Below, piece by piece: positions 10,701 through 21,299 of a stretch of 64,000 nucleotides of DNA. Each line of letters begins with the position of its first letter. Position 1 is the first letter of the stretch. Source of the stretch: Tribonema minus (Eukaryota > Sar > Xanthophyceae > Tribonematales > Tribonemataceae); NCBI GenBank assembly GCA_017506865.1, contig JAFCMP010000246.1:558001-622000 (forward strand), read 5' to 3'. The notes under the pieces were generated by a model, which had not been told where the DNA came from, did no database searches, and saw only the letters and a program-made list of their open reading frames with translations. The position numbers and the translations under genes were made by a program.

Positions 10701-11283
10701 ACCGCCTCAGCGCTCCGCACCGTATGGCAGCGCTCAACTGCGCTGTCAGACGCAGCATGCGTGCCACCCAGCGCCAGCGCCGCAGAAACGCGCGCTGCAG
10801 CAGGTCGAGCAGCGCTGCTGCGCGCGCGCGCCGCGCCAGCGCGCTGCGGGCCGTCCACCGTGCCCACCGCCGCAGCACGAGCTGGCAGAAGAAGCCCATG
10901 GCGATGTGCCACTTCTCGCGCTGGCAGGCGCGCACGCGGGCGCTGCGAGCGTCGGCGATGCCTCTGCAGTGCTTGATCCAGTCGAGGTGCGGGGGGTCTG
11001 GGAGGTGGCTGTAGGGAGCATGGGCGAGGGGAATGCCTTTGGAATTGACATGTCTCGCGTGCAGCGTTCTCAGGCAGTCCTGACGCGTGGGCAGGAGTTC
11101 GTCGCAGTGGGAACGGGCTTCTCCGACTCTCAGCAGCAGGACCTCCCTGTCGTCAGCGGCTGTCGCTGCAATGTCGCTGCCTCTCACGTTCTTCGCCGTG
11201 CCGCGTCTGAGCCTGACACGCCTCCTGCAGTCCATCTCCACGGACGCGAAGACGTCGTCGAGTTGGAGCATGGCAGGTAGCAT
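7775..11283 (-). CDS. Sfi1-repeat (centrin-binding type) protein
   Basis: Four exons with matching phases: 11283-10570, 9978-9808, 9202-8985 and 8696-7775 (stop TAG 7777-7775), about 674 residues. Exon 1 starts MLPAMLQLDDVF and from about residue 115 carries Leu/Arg/Trp-rich repeats such as LVLRRWARW, AFLRRWRWVARML, ALRRWRERTLALR, WRRWREYVWW. Exon 2 continues (RFWWWRRWCRRRR, PWLRRWRDT), as does exon 3 (LLRKCLRAWRDD, LLRRAWQRW), followed by nine prolines. This W-spaced helix is the centrin-binding repeat of Sfi1-like centrosome/basal-body proteins (family knowledge). The last exon has an ordered piece (RCSPAKHLLRRVEELHHLAA to LLSHVTEYRVV) and a long Gly/Ala/Arg-rich tail. Donors are GTGAGT, GTCGGT (weak) and GTGAGT. 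A further small exon between 10570 and 9978 is possible near 10300. Intron 1 contains a partial copy of exon 2. Confidence 0.75.
9395..9420. repeat. Interstitial telomere-like repeat (CCCTAA)3
   Basis: Three perfect CCCTAA units followed by a diverged one, inside the second intron of the minus-strand Sfi1-like gene, so TTAGGG lies on the transcribed sense strand. Confidence 0.9.
10058..10160 (-). pseudogene. Partial copy of Sfi1-like exon 2
   Basis: The 5' half of exon 2, its acceptor (TAATTGTGCAG) and the upstream intron end are duplicated about 150 bases upstream in the transcript direction. The frame starts RFQWWRRRCRRRR and stops at TGA after HAC, so inclusion would truncate the protein. 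Identity with the true exon is high over about 90 bases and ends abruptly after CACGCG. Confidence 0.8.
10244..10265 (+). repeat. Dispersed conserved element, copy 1
   Basis: Shares the core ATCAAAAGATCGTAGAGCTC with copies at 26965-27001 and 38937-38973, all on the plus strand. This copy is the shortest (22 bases exact). Function unknown. Confidence 0.85.
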
Positions 11284-12650
11284 TGCTGCAAGAGGGCCTC
11301 TGTTCAGTCCAGTTCGACTCCGATCCTTTCAAAAGTCATTTGAGCCGGCACCAGTTCTCAATCGGGTGCATGACGGGAACGCTGATCATCGGCACGATAA
11401 TTGCGTCTTGAAGGCCTCAGGGCGAGCTTAGCTAGCTTTCAGGTCCAGGTTCAACTTTGGCAGTGGGGAACTCAACTGTTGAAGTAGAAGTTGCAATGAT
11501 TTAAAAATGATCCTGATATCAGATATATCCACCTCGTGTATGGCACCCGGTCTCTGGCGAGCTTTCGGTGGCTGCTGGCTTCTACCTTCCCTGGGCGTGG
11601 CGCTCAGCACAGTGACCATGTCAACTGTGAAGCGCGTGGTCATTGGTAAGTGCCATTTCGACTTTCAAGAGAAATCGTGAAACTCGTTTGGCAGATACAC
11701 GCAACGTTGCGCTGCCGTGCGCGCACTGACCAGCCTCATCAAAGCACGTGACAAGCGTCTTCATACTTTGCTTCAAACCAAACAATCTGAATATCATAAC
11801 ATGATCCACTTGGGGCTGCACACATGCCGCTCAAACACAGTAATTTGCACCGACAACTGAGATTTTGAACGTGAACCGAAGCTTGTACTGCAGACAAAAC
11901 CAGCTTTGAAGCTGGCTCACATACAGGCGGTGCAAACCTTCTGCTGTCCAGGTCAAGAAAAACATGATGGGATACCAGCATTGTGTCATACGTTGACAAC
12001 GTCATTGGGCATAGTGTGCGCAACAGGCACTGGCACTATGCCCCTGCACGTAGCAAGACCAATCTCACGATTGCTTCTCGCTCCCTCCGCAGTCAATACT
12101 TGCGGTACACACTGTGAAGTTATGCAGCACTGGCGGCCGAGGCAGTCGGCGCTGCGTCGTTGGGGCGACATGTAGGCTGCAGCAGCCCGAATGCAAAGGA
12201 GCAGAAAGGGAGCACACTTGACAAGGCTCGGGTGTCAACCAGCTGGAGCGGCATCGTGCTTGCAATGATGCACGCTACGTAGACAGTCAACATCACCACC
12301 CCAAGTGCGGGTGCACGGCGGCGATCTGCCAACGCCGACAACGCTCAGCAACTTACTACTGTATGTGCAGGGCCCTTGAGAGATTGCAAGTCACACACGC
12401 CTCGGCAAACGGCTGCGCCCCTGCTGCTCGTCACGCCTGGCAGCACACACCTCTCGTCCCAACCGAGTTGCCGCCACGCCAGACTCTAAACACTATGTAC
12501 TTCATGCTTCTGCTGTCACGCCAGCCTCCGTGGATGCCACACATCATCACGAGCCCTGCGCTTCTCTTCACAGCCTGTTGCTGCTGCTGCCGTCACGTCG
12601 CTGCTGCCGTCGGCGCCGCGCAAGCGCCAGGATGCATGCAAGCCGCTCTA
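11284..12650. other. Spacer without recognised gene
   Basis: Upstream flank of the divergent Sfi1-like and RBBP9-like genes. No frame has convincing exon boundaries. The missing first exon of the RBBP9-like gene could lie near the right end. Confidence 0.45.
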
Positions 12651-12654
12651 CACA

Positions 12655-12925
12655 GTGCATGATACACTCTTTACTTGGAGTCTTCAGGGTCGCAGGCAGC
12701 CGCTGCTACGCACAGTGCTCCACACGGCGCATGATACCCTCTTCACTTGAAGTCTTTGACGTTGTAGTGGCCGCTGCTTCACACATTGTTGTACACGGCG
12801 CAGGAGACAGTCTTCACTTGAAGTCTACAGAGCCGCAGTAGCCGCTGCTTCGCACAGTGCTCTACACGGCGCATGCGGCTCTCTTCACTTGAAGTCTTCA
12901 GGTTGAAGTAGCCACTCCGCAGTGC
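12655..12925. repeat. Four degenerate tandem repeats of about 68 bp
   Basis: Each unit contains TTCACTTGAAGTCTT, then a variable part, then GTAGCCGCTGCTTCGCACAG and ACACGGCGCATG (with substitutions). They lie just upstream of a C28 run and the first identified exon of the RBBP9-like gene, probably inside its first intron or its 5' flank. Confidence 0.8.
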
Positions 12926-12932
12926 GGATCGT

Positions 12933-12960
12933 CCCCCCCCCCCCCCCCCCCCCCCCCCCC
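12933..12960 (+). repeat. C28 homopolymer serving as polypyrimidine tract
   Basis: Twenty-eight consecutive cytosines followed by ACCTGCAG and the exon start at 12969. The complementary strand is G28. Confidence 0.9.
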
Positions 12961-12968
12961 ACCTGCAG

Positions 12969-15427
12969 TGCCCGGCAACGGCTGCGTCCCCGTCGCGCGG
13001 TGCAACTGGTACGCGTGGATGGCCAATCAGATTCGAATGCGAGGCCTCGCAGAGACGGTGGAGCTGAGGGACATGCCCGATCCGTACGTGGCGCGAGAGA
13101 GTGCGTGGCTGCCGTTCATCGTCAACGAGATGGGTGCTGGCGAAGACACGTGAGCGCGCTGCTGAGGATGCTCATGGTTCAGTTGACAGTGTTCGATTTT
13201 GCGCTGATAAAGTGGTAGTTGAACTCTGACAGTGTTCAATTTGTGTGCTGATGAAGTTGTAGTTGAGTGCGGCAGATACACGAGCACGCTGCTGAGAATG
13301 CTGAAGGTTCCGCTGACGGTGTTCAAGTTTGTGCGGATGAAAATGAAGGTGGAGGCGGCCTGCCTTTCATCGTCAACGAGCGCAGCGCTAGCGAAGGCCC
13401 TTCAAGCGCTGCTGACAAATTAAAGTGCTGCTGTAAAATATGTTGAAATCGAGCATGGCCTTGCGTTTCAAAGTCAATGAGCTCGTTGACGGCAAGGACA
13501 CGAGGTGCACCGCACGGACGTCTGCTCGCGTATGTAACTGCGCACTCATTGTGTATTGTGCGTACGCATGTGGACAAATCAAGCTCACAACGGCACAAGT
13601 GATGTCCCTGCATGTTCGGTGCAACGTAGGCGCATTGCAAGTCTGCGCGAGGAACGCTCGCCGCATGAATTTCTTCGCCGCTACAGTATGCGGTGCACAC
13701 AGGGGTAGTACCTTCCAGCAGTGCGGCCGCTGCCTTGAGTGCAATGAACGTACTGTAGTGTATGCATGCACATTGATCTATGAATGGTATGACAAACTAC
13801 AAACACTATGCTGTGCCCGTTCTTCTACTTGAGCGCGAACGTACTCTGTTGTATGCACGCACATTGATCTATGAGTACCACAAACTAAAATCACCAGCTG
13901 TGCCGGTTGTTCTACTTCCAAGTACAGGGCGGTCTTTCTACTAGAACAGTCATACTTTTTGAAGTAGATCGAATGCTTGTTTCAAATACAGCCGCTGCTC
14001 ACCTGGGGCATGCTGACTGAGGGTTTGACCGCGTCTTCATACGGTATGTATTTGTACAGGGTGGTGGTGGGACACTCCAGCGGTGCTGTCGCGGCTATGC
14101 GGCTGTGCGAGACACAGAAGCTCGCGGGCGTGCTCCTGGTCAGCGCCTGCCACACAGGTGCGTCACGACTTGAACTTATGACTTGAAAAACTGATGCATG
14201 TGCGAGACGCAGCGGCTCGCGGGCGTGCTCCTGGTCAGCGCCTGCCACACAGGTGCGTCTCCACTTGACCTTGCAACTAGAAAATTATGCCTGTAAGAGA
14301 CGCACAGGCTCGCGGGCGTGCTCCTGGTCAGCGCCCCCCCAGGTGCGTCATGACTTGAACTTATGACTTGAAGTCAGTTATTGAGGCGTAGCTGCGAGGA
14401 CACCAGGAGTTGATGGTGAACCACACGCCAGGGCTTGGTTGCGGTTGGCAGCAGCGGCGCCGTTTTGAAGCTGCACGCTGAACAATATATGCTCCTGTCA
14501 GCGCCTGCCGCACGGGTGCATGACTCGAAGTAATGATATATGCGGAATGGCTTGAGGTTGTGTATGCGGACACACCAGGCTTGTGGTGCCAATTAAGTAC
14601 ATGCAAGCGCTTGAGATGACCCCTCCGAGCTGCATCTTAACAGATTGCCACTGATGGCGCATAAGTCTATACATGCGCACAGAACATTTGACCGATCACG
14701 ATTATTATGATGTCACTCCGCACATGCAATGCTGAGCACCGCCAGCGCCCCTGACATGCAACTTGAGACGACCTATGGACAGTGACTGTCCAAAAAGCTT
14801 CAGCCCGCGTGTCGTGCACAGAGCCCAGCAGTTAAGACAAACACGCCCTGAGGCTCCTGCTCGCAGCATCGAGCCTTGACGGCATTGAATGCCGGCGGCT
14901 CACCTTTCAACTGCAACTGTGAACTGCGCATTTGAAAGCGCCGAGCACTGACGCCCGCCGCCTGCGCGAGCAGCTTTTTGAGGCTTGATGGCACCCATAT
15001 GCCGGGCTCAACTCTGGCGAGTGTTCTGGTGCCCAACAAAATCACGATAAAGAGGATAAAGAGCAGGGAAGAGGCCGTATTCGGGCAGGACACGAATCAG
15101 TGAACTGCAACTGCGAAACTGCGCACTGCACACGCTGAGCACTGACGCCCGCCGCCTGCGCGCGCAGCTTTGAGGCTTGATGGCACCCAAATGCCGGGGG
15201 CTCACACAAGAACTGCCGCATATTGCACACGCTGAGCACTGACGCCGCTGCCTGCGCGCGCGCGCAGACCTCGGCGACGACAACGAGCGCGCGTCGGGCT
15301 ACTACTCACGCCCGTGGCGGTGGGACGCGATCCGCGCCAACGCCGGAGCGCTGCTGCAGCTGCACTCGGCGGACGACCCGCTCATCCCCGTCGCCGAGGC
15401 GCGCCACGTGGCGGCGTCGCTGCGGCT

Positions 15428-15461
<34 letters not shown>

Positions 15462-15495
15462 GCTCAGGTCGGCAGCAGCGGCAGCAGCAGCAGCA

Positions 15496-15530
<35 letters not shown>

Positions 15531-15671
15531 AGCGGCAGCGGCGGCGGCAACGGCAGCAGTCAGAGCCTCGGCGAATACCGCGAACTGAAGCGCCAATCGC
15601 ACTTCTTTGAGCCAAGCGAGGATCTCATGGCAGCGCTCCGCGATGTCATTGAAAGCGCGAACGCAAAATGA
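12969..15671 (+). CDS. RBBP9: RBBP9-family serine hydrolase (5' end missing)
   Basis: Exons 12969-13149, 14060-14157 and 15268-15671 join in phase. Exon A reads PGNGC..., CNWYAWMANQIRMRG, then LRDMPDPYVARESAWLPFI, the family hallmark MPDPxxARExxWLPF. Exon B gives VVVGHSSGAVAAMRLCET, the nucleophile elbow (Ser in GHSSGA). Exon C gives DLGDDNERASGYYSRPWRW, the acid-bearing LHSADDPLIP, and the His in RQSHFFEP. So the Ser-Asp-His triad of the alpha/beta hydrolase is complete. Oddities: about 60 residues of Ser then Gly repeats are inserted just before the catalytic His segment, and every intron edge carries decayed copies of the neighbouring exon edge. The first codons (before PGNG) must be on an upstream exon ending with one base; I did not find it. 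Cytosolic hydrolase by family; the substrate is not predictable from sequence. Confidence 0.93.
13355..13510 (+). pseudogene. Two decayed copies of RBBP9-like exon A 3' edge
   Basis: GCCTTTCATCGTCAACGAG (near 13362-13380) and a weaker copy near 13464-13500 (TTTCAAAGTCAATGAGCTCG, then GCAAGGACACGAG) resemble the exon A end CCGTTCATCGTCAACGAG...GAAGACACGTGAG at 13111-13155. The sequence following the first copy (AGCGCTGCTGA) also matches the intron start. Confidence 0.7.
14199..14530 (+). pseudogene. Three decayed copies of RBBP9-like exon B 3' edge with donor
   Basis: The segment from GCGAGACACAG through CTCGCGGGCGTGCTCCTGGT to the GTGCGTC donor (14106-14163) recurs near 14201-14261, near 14290-14348 (with a short deletion) and in part near 14488-14518. 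Each copy keeps a GTGC donor-like step, so each is a decoy 5' splice site. Confidence 0.85.
14900..15267 (+). repeat. Three tandem copies of the 3' splice-site region before RBBP9-like exon C
   Basis: GAGCACTGACGCC followed by a GC-rich C-tract and CGCGCAG occurs near 14943-14972, 15133-15167 and 15234-15267. The first two are followed by a shared segment (GAGGCTTGATGGCACCCA) and only the last by the exon. Each contains a CACTGAC that could be a branch point. Confidence 0.8.
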
Positions 15672-16858
15672 GGATGCAGCGGCAGCGGCAGCTGCTGGTG
15701 GTGCTTAGACCCCATTAGCCCCCCGGTCGGCACGCAGGGTTGCAGCTGCTTTTTCTTGTGGCTGCAGCCTAAACCCCCCACAGTTGCGCAAAGCTTGTTC
15801 AACTGTGCAAGCGGCGATGGAGTCTGGTTGCCACGTGTGGGGCATAGCGGCGATCGCATGTGCGCCATGCGGCGTGCATCTACGCAGCAGCACGCTGTGC
15901 AGCCGGCAGCGGCAGCGCTGGGCGATGCGCATTCGGCGCTTTGGGTTGGGTTTTGCACCTAGCCCTAAGCCGCTCATGTGCCTGTCTGCAGCTCGACCGC
16001 ACCCAGTGCCACCGCCACCGCGTTTGGCGATGACGCAACGCCGACGCCAATTGTGCGGCGCCAGCGGCACCGGCTGTTTAGAGCGCGAGCGGGCAACCTT
16101 ACCCCTGTGCTGCCAGCGGGGACCACATTCTGCAGGGACAATCAATTAACTGGCGTCCTGTTCTGCGGCGTGAGCTGCCTTGTAAGAGGCGGATTGGTCG
16201 TGCGCTCTTTGTTAGGGTTGGGCTAGGGTTCATGCACGCACTGCCTCTGGCCAGTGCTTGCAGGCCCGGGCGGTTGACTTGGGAAAACGGCTACGTGTGG
16301 TCAGCTGTGCACCAGCGGCGGTACTCGCGCGCAGCACGGCAGTTTGGTTGATGCTCATCCCTCTGTCGTTTGGCGAAGTACCCAATAGCCGTTGCAATAA
16401 TAAACGGCTTTCAACGATCAAATACAGCGAGCCAGGCGGTGACTGTCGTCTCGTTTGACATGCCTTGCGTGCTTGTCCATGCATCACTGTCTCATGTGCT
16501 GTTGTGCGCAATGCAGCGTTGCAGAAAGCTGCTGCAGTGCCTAGATGGATCAGATCCCAGTTGTGAACGTTGTTTACGGAGCGCAGTGCTGATGGGAGTA
16601 TGCATGTATGTTCGGCGAATAGAGCCAGACCCAACAAGCTGGCGAGCCTTAAGACACGCAGCGAGCACCCCCGACAGAACACCATTGTGAAGGGGCGGTG
16701 GACGCACAAAAAGCATCCAAGCGCTCCGCTCTAGCAAACTACCACACCGCATCAACAGCTACCCAGCAGCAGCAGCACCATCACTGCCACAGCAATGCAA
16801 CCAGCAACACCGCAGCAAGCAACAGCAACAGAACCCCTCCCTGCGCTCAGCAAAGCGG
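15672..16858. other. Spacer between convergent RBBP9-like and RPL26 genes
   Basis: No coding frame with exon structure. It contains a short TTAGGGTTGGGCTAGGG tract near 16211-16228. Confidence 0.5.
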
Positions 16859-16864
16859 TTTATT
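16859..16864 (-). promoter_or_regulatory. Likely polyadenylation signal AATAAA of RPL26
   Basis: Minus-strand AATAAA lies 79 bases beyond the RPL26 stop codon, the expected spacing for a 3' processing signal. Confidence 0.55.
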
Positions 16865-16942
16865 CAAGAGCGGCCGGGCCGGGTACACCCCCACCCCCCA
16901 CGAGGACGTATGGCGAACTGTGAGACACAGCAGGGGGGGGGC

Positions 16943-19900
16943 TTAGTCGACGCCCGCCATGTTGACGTCCTTCTCAGACGCCTTCTTGGCGGCGCCGGCC
17001 TTGCTCTTGCGCTGCTTGCGCTCGAGCAGCTCCTTGCGGTCCTTGTCGAGCTTCAGCTTGGTGATGACGACCTTGGAGGGGTGGATGCCGATCTGGACCG
17101 TCGCGCCTGAAAGGGGCAACGCAGGGGGGGGGGGGGGGGGGGGGGGGGGCCGTCACTATTGAAGATGAAGTAATGAGCTTTGAACCAGGGCTTTACAACA
17201 TCTTGGAGGGGCGGATGCTGATCTGGACCATCGCGCCTGGGGGGGAGGGGGGGGGGGGGGGTGTTGGGGCATCACGATTGAACGTGAAGTGAAGATTAGC
17301 GGGACCTCGCAGGCGCTTCCATTGAAGATGCAGCACCAGGCTTGACCAGGACTTTACAGCAGCATACCAACACCAAGGCTGATGTTCAGATCAGATCTTC
17401 AAGCAATCAGCATACCCGTCAGAGTCGCTGATTGTCGTTATTGGAAACTTCAAACCGACACTCTTGAAGTGAATGTAGTTCATCGTTGCTCATCAAAGGT
17501 ACCATGGGCATGGGCGGCCGCGCCTGCTGCACATATGTAGGCAACGTGCAGTAGGCGTGTGGGTGGTGCTGGTCAAGCCAGCAGGGCGCACAGCACGTGC
17601 ATGGCAGATGGCCTCAGTGAGAGGCACTTGGAGCTCTGCGAGCTGTCAGTGTGCCCAGAAATTGATGCATGTAGATGCAAGCTGTCAGCATACCCAGACA
17701 TTACTATCGTTGTAATGCAGTCTCCAAGCGCACGAGGCCAGAGTTGAAGTTCGACATTGAGCTTACGAAGAATCACATGTGCACATGCTCTCCCTTCATC
17801 TTGAGGTCAGTGCGTAGTACACATGCACGTGCTTCACAATGGCACTTAAATGCACTCATTTGACAATGTTGAAGATAGCGTGCATTGACTTCAATTTGTT
17901 GTGACGCTCCAGCAGAACGTCACTTCCTGCGGCCATCCGGTGTCCATTGACTTCATTGTTCCACACCTGCTAATGCCGCCCTCAGCGCACATGTTAGGTG
18001 ACCAGGGACGAGAGGCACTTCAAAAGAGCCTGGCTCCCTTCCACCTTTGTGTTCGTGGGTGATGATTCACTTAGAGATGCTATTTTGGCTAGTTTATTTG
18101 TTCTTTGTGGAATGAAATTTTTTGAATGCCCAGCGACAATCCGACACCCTCGACTGTACTGCTGCGACCCTACTGATATCACCCTCAACGCGACCACCGG
18201 GCGCTTGCGTGAGGTGAGCAGCAACTTTGTTGTGAGGTGTTGTGCCTGGTGGGCGCTGGCACAACCGCCAGCGGTTACAGATGTGTATGTGTAACTGCTG
18301 TGTGGCCAGCAGCAGCAACAAGACCTTGAGGTCTGAGGTCCCTCAACGGCAACTTCAGTTTGTGGCATTGCGGAGCGTTGCCGCGAGTGTGCGCAGCGAG
18401 TGCGCTTGGGCAGGGTCACTGCCAACACCGAATTGGTGAGACCTTTGAGCACGTGACGACACGGCGATTTGCAAGAGTGTTGTTGTCATGGCTAATCCAG
18501 CCCTTACGTTTCCAATTGAGCGCTCCATCGGCACTCTCTGTGGCCAGCAATCACGGGCATTGCACCCTTGAGCTTCAGCATTGCGCTAGGTGCCTACAAT
18601 GGATGTGCGTGGACGATCTGACGCACTGCGCAACGTGCACGCACTGACACCTCATTTCGCCTCAATGTCGGTGTGAAACATGCTGAGCGTTGATGGCTGC
18701 AGAGCTATTTAGAAGCAGCGGCTCTGACCGCTGGGCTCCTTCGTACGGACAAACGCCATACATACACACAGAGCGCGTGTAATCTGCAGCACTTGCACTG
18801 CAGTACGTCAAGCCAAAACCCCTGACGCGCTTGGAATGTGTGATAGTGTCCAGGTTGCGTAAAAACGCAACAGCATGATTCGCCTGTTGAACATGATGCC
18901 AGTGATCTGCTCACTGCGAACGACGCACTTCCCCATCCGCGATACTGCTGATACCACAAAGTTGTGCCCATAAACTCTGTGACGCGGATGCAGGACACCA
19001 CGGGTCATGATATACAATGATCTTAACAGCAAGGTTGCAGCAGTGCTCACCATTGGCCTTCTCGCGCGTGACGCGCTCAATGTGGATCACGTACTTCCTC
19101 CGGTAGCACGCCGTCACCTTGCCCTCGCGGTTCTTGTAGTGCCCCCGCACCACCATCACCTCGTCGTCCTTCCGCACGGGCACCGACCGCACCTGCTCCG
19201 CGGCGGGATGAGCGCGCGAGCAAGGTGAGGGTGGGCAGGTGCTTGCGGACGGATCAGTGCAGTGGCGCAACTGGCGCAGGCAGGTGCTTGTGGGCAGATT
19301 GGCCGAGTCACGTCGACGAAATGGGGGGGTGGGGGGACATGCGGATTGCGCCGTGTGTTATACGCTGTGCCTGAATCGATGCGGTAAGTGGATGGCAGAG
19401 GCATAAAGAGGATGCGCGCACAGCTCTACCCTGTGTGTAGCCCGCTTGAGCCATGGTCCTGGGTCAAAAGAGGTGCAGCGACCTGCCGACGGCCAACAGC
19501 AATCAAACGCTGACAACCATTTTCTGCGCTGCACTGAGCCAAGATAACTGCAAGTGTGTTGGCAGATGCAGGAAACATCCGTCTACCTATTGCGGTCGCT
19601 AGCTGTTGATGCACTAATCCCGGCACTCACGTTGTACTTGGCCTGGAGCTCCTTGGACAGGGAGGCGGACATGATGATCCGCCTCTGGTGGGAGGGCGCC
19701 GTGAAGTGAGCCTTGCGGCTCTTGCGCCGCGAGGACGACACATTGGGGTTGACCTTCACTGTTGGACGCAAGCACAGCAGCGAGCACAAACCGCGCAAAG
19801 TCAGGCCCCAATGACGCCGACCAGCATAGGGGCATTGGATTTACACAGCTTTTCGTACATGAGTATCTGCAGATATTTCATTGCAAAGTCAACAGGACCA

Positions 19901-20218
19901 CTGCCAGGACGCCAGGACGCAAGCGCGAGGTGCTGCCAGGTGCTACTCTCTGTGCCGCCAGCCCCTGGCTATTTGAGATGCGACTCTAATGCAGCTGCTG
20001 GCAGTCCGCTGTGTGCGCAGCTTCGAGAGTTCCACCAACTGCATCGAGCGACCATCCCAGCTGCGCCGCGCCTTGCGCCTCCAGCAGCATCGATTAGGCC
20101 AGCATCGCAACCAAATCAAATGGCCATCCGCTAAGCCTAAGCGCCGCATCCATCGAGCTGCCCGCAGGACGTATCAGAAGCAACACATGAGGTAGTCGTC
20201 TCACGCTATTCACTCACT
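16943..20218 (-). CDS. RPL26: 60S ribosomal protein L26 (uL24)
   Basis: Secure exons 19758-19631, 19192-19051 and 17106-16943 (stop TAA). They give [20 protein letters not shown] and [20 protein letters not shown], then [20 protein letters not shown] and REKANG, then [20 protein letters not shown] and [10 protein letters not shown] with a basic tail. This matches eukaryotic L26 end to end, with a total of 144 residues, the family's normal size. The first secure exon begins TGAAG after an acceptor, so the A of the start codon must come from an upstream exon. A good candidate is 20303-20218 (acceptor CTTTCAG, end GGGGCAAGA, donor GTGAGT), which would leave an intron inside the AUG. Intron 3 (1.9 kb) contains a G26 run and a decayed copy of the start of exon 4. 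Cytosolic large-subunit protein near the exit tunnel (family knowledge). Confidence 0.96.
17124..17149 (+). repeat. G26 homopolymer (C26 on the RPL26 sense strand)
   Basis: Lies 18 bases upstream, in the RPL26 sense, of the last-exon acceptor CTTTCAG and acts as an extended pyrimidine tract. A second, interrupted G run near 17238-17260 accompanies the exon copy. Confidence 0.9.
17189..17260 (-). pseudogene. Decayed copy of RPL26 last-exon start inside intron 3
   Basis: Plus-strand TCTTGGAGGGGCGGATG and ATCTGGACCATCGCGCCTG repeat the exon's CCTTGGAGGGGTGGATG and ATCTGGACCGTCGCGCCTG (17069-17109), again followed by a G run. The copied block thus includes exon start, acceptor and pyrimidine tract. 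Its acceptor would be functional in principle. Confidence 0.85.
19759..20217. other. Probable RPL26 first intron; short basic ORF on the other strand
   Basis: On the plus strand 19989-20195 there is an ATG-initiated 68-codon basic frame (ending [18 protein letters not shown]). Without homology or exon signals I regard it as chance. Confidence 0.3.
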
Positions 20219-20725
20219 CTTGCCCCAGGCCGCTCCTGCTGGAAAGTGGTGAAGCCTCCACACCATCGAACGCGCAGTTGAAGTTCCCCTGGAAGTTTTT
20301 GACCTGAAAGCAAGTGTTGTGTGTATCAGCGGGAACAACGGCGGCAGAGGGACCTGCACCTGCCAAAAGCAATATGAGCTTATTATTAACACACTAGACC
20401 TCCGATGGGGTGGTAGACAATGATGGAGTGGGGCGGGCGCGACTGCTGTCAAGCTATGCAATTATGGTAAGCATGTCTTTTAAAAGCCCACGGCTCGGAC
20501 AGACGAGTTCATTTGCTTATGCACACTGCGCGTAAAAAGGCAGCTGCAACAGTGAGAGACTGCCCTTACTTTTTTTCTGCCCGGCCCTGTCAGCCTACGT
20601 CTCATCAACTGTCGTCGACTGTGTAGCCGCTACCGATGACCATTCTGCTGTCCATCTCTATATCATCGTATTCAAGCGCAGTTGGCTCAGCAGCTATGCT
20701 TGCTTTGATTTCCAAACCGGTGCAG

Positions 20726-21039
20726 GCGGCTTGCCTGACTACGAAGCCTGCGTCCATACTGCGGCTGCACTCGGACGTGCGCAGTCTGCTCGTGGCCAAG
20801 AACTGCTCAAGCAGGCGCAACTCTATCGTCATCACCTAGCGCACCTCAAGATGCGCCTCCACCGCCGGCGTCTCAGTGAAGTTCTCAATCACGCAGCCCG
20901 CCAAGGTGACATCGCCCTTGCGTCGCAGCTTCGCCACACGCACAACCGCAAGTGGGGCAAGATCGCCAGCCACCTTGCCGCACTGCGCCGCCTCTATGCA
21001 TTATGGAAGGGACGGCGCAGCGAAGGACGCTGTATGTAG
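20726..21039 (+). CDS. Possible exon, unknown Arg/His/Leu-rich protein
   Basis: Open frame after the acceptor ACCGGTGCAG. It reads PDYEACVHTAAALGRAQSA, a basic helical stretch (HLKMRLHRRRLSEVLNHAA), then HNRKWGKIASHLAALRRLY and a stop at 21037-21039. Composition and heptad-like leucines look coding, but no family is recognised and no partner exon was found. It could be part of a decayed mobile element. Confidence 0.35.
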
Positions 21040-21299
21040 AGAATGACGCTGGATTTGACAAAATCATTTTTGTCATTGCAGCCACAGCGGGCCGCCTGTA
21101 TCACCCAGTGACTGCGTGCCTTTTCCAAAATGTATGCTGGGGTCAGGCCTGCGCAGCTGCGTCGAGGCAGGCCACATGCAGGTAGCTGATGATGATGCCG
21201 GCGCGGCGCTGCCGTTGAAGCAGACTGTACTGGTGTGGCGCAGCACCTCCTTGATCACGGGTTCGTGCCTTTGCAGCAATTCATGCACCGCAGAAGCGG

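Noticed and set aside
12655..12925. Possible CRISPR-like array (four regular repeats)
   Set aside because: Repeats and spacers are both degenerate, the sequence is plainly eukaryotic nuclear DNA and no cas gene is present; it is an ordinary tandem repeat.
15306..15602. Minus-strand poly-Ala frame
   Set aside because: Created by the CAG/GGC triplet run of RBBP9 exon C.
17998..18294. 98-codon ATG frame with protein-like appearance
   Set aside because: Lies entirely inside RPL26 intron 3 on the opposite strand, with no homology or splice context; could be chance.
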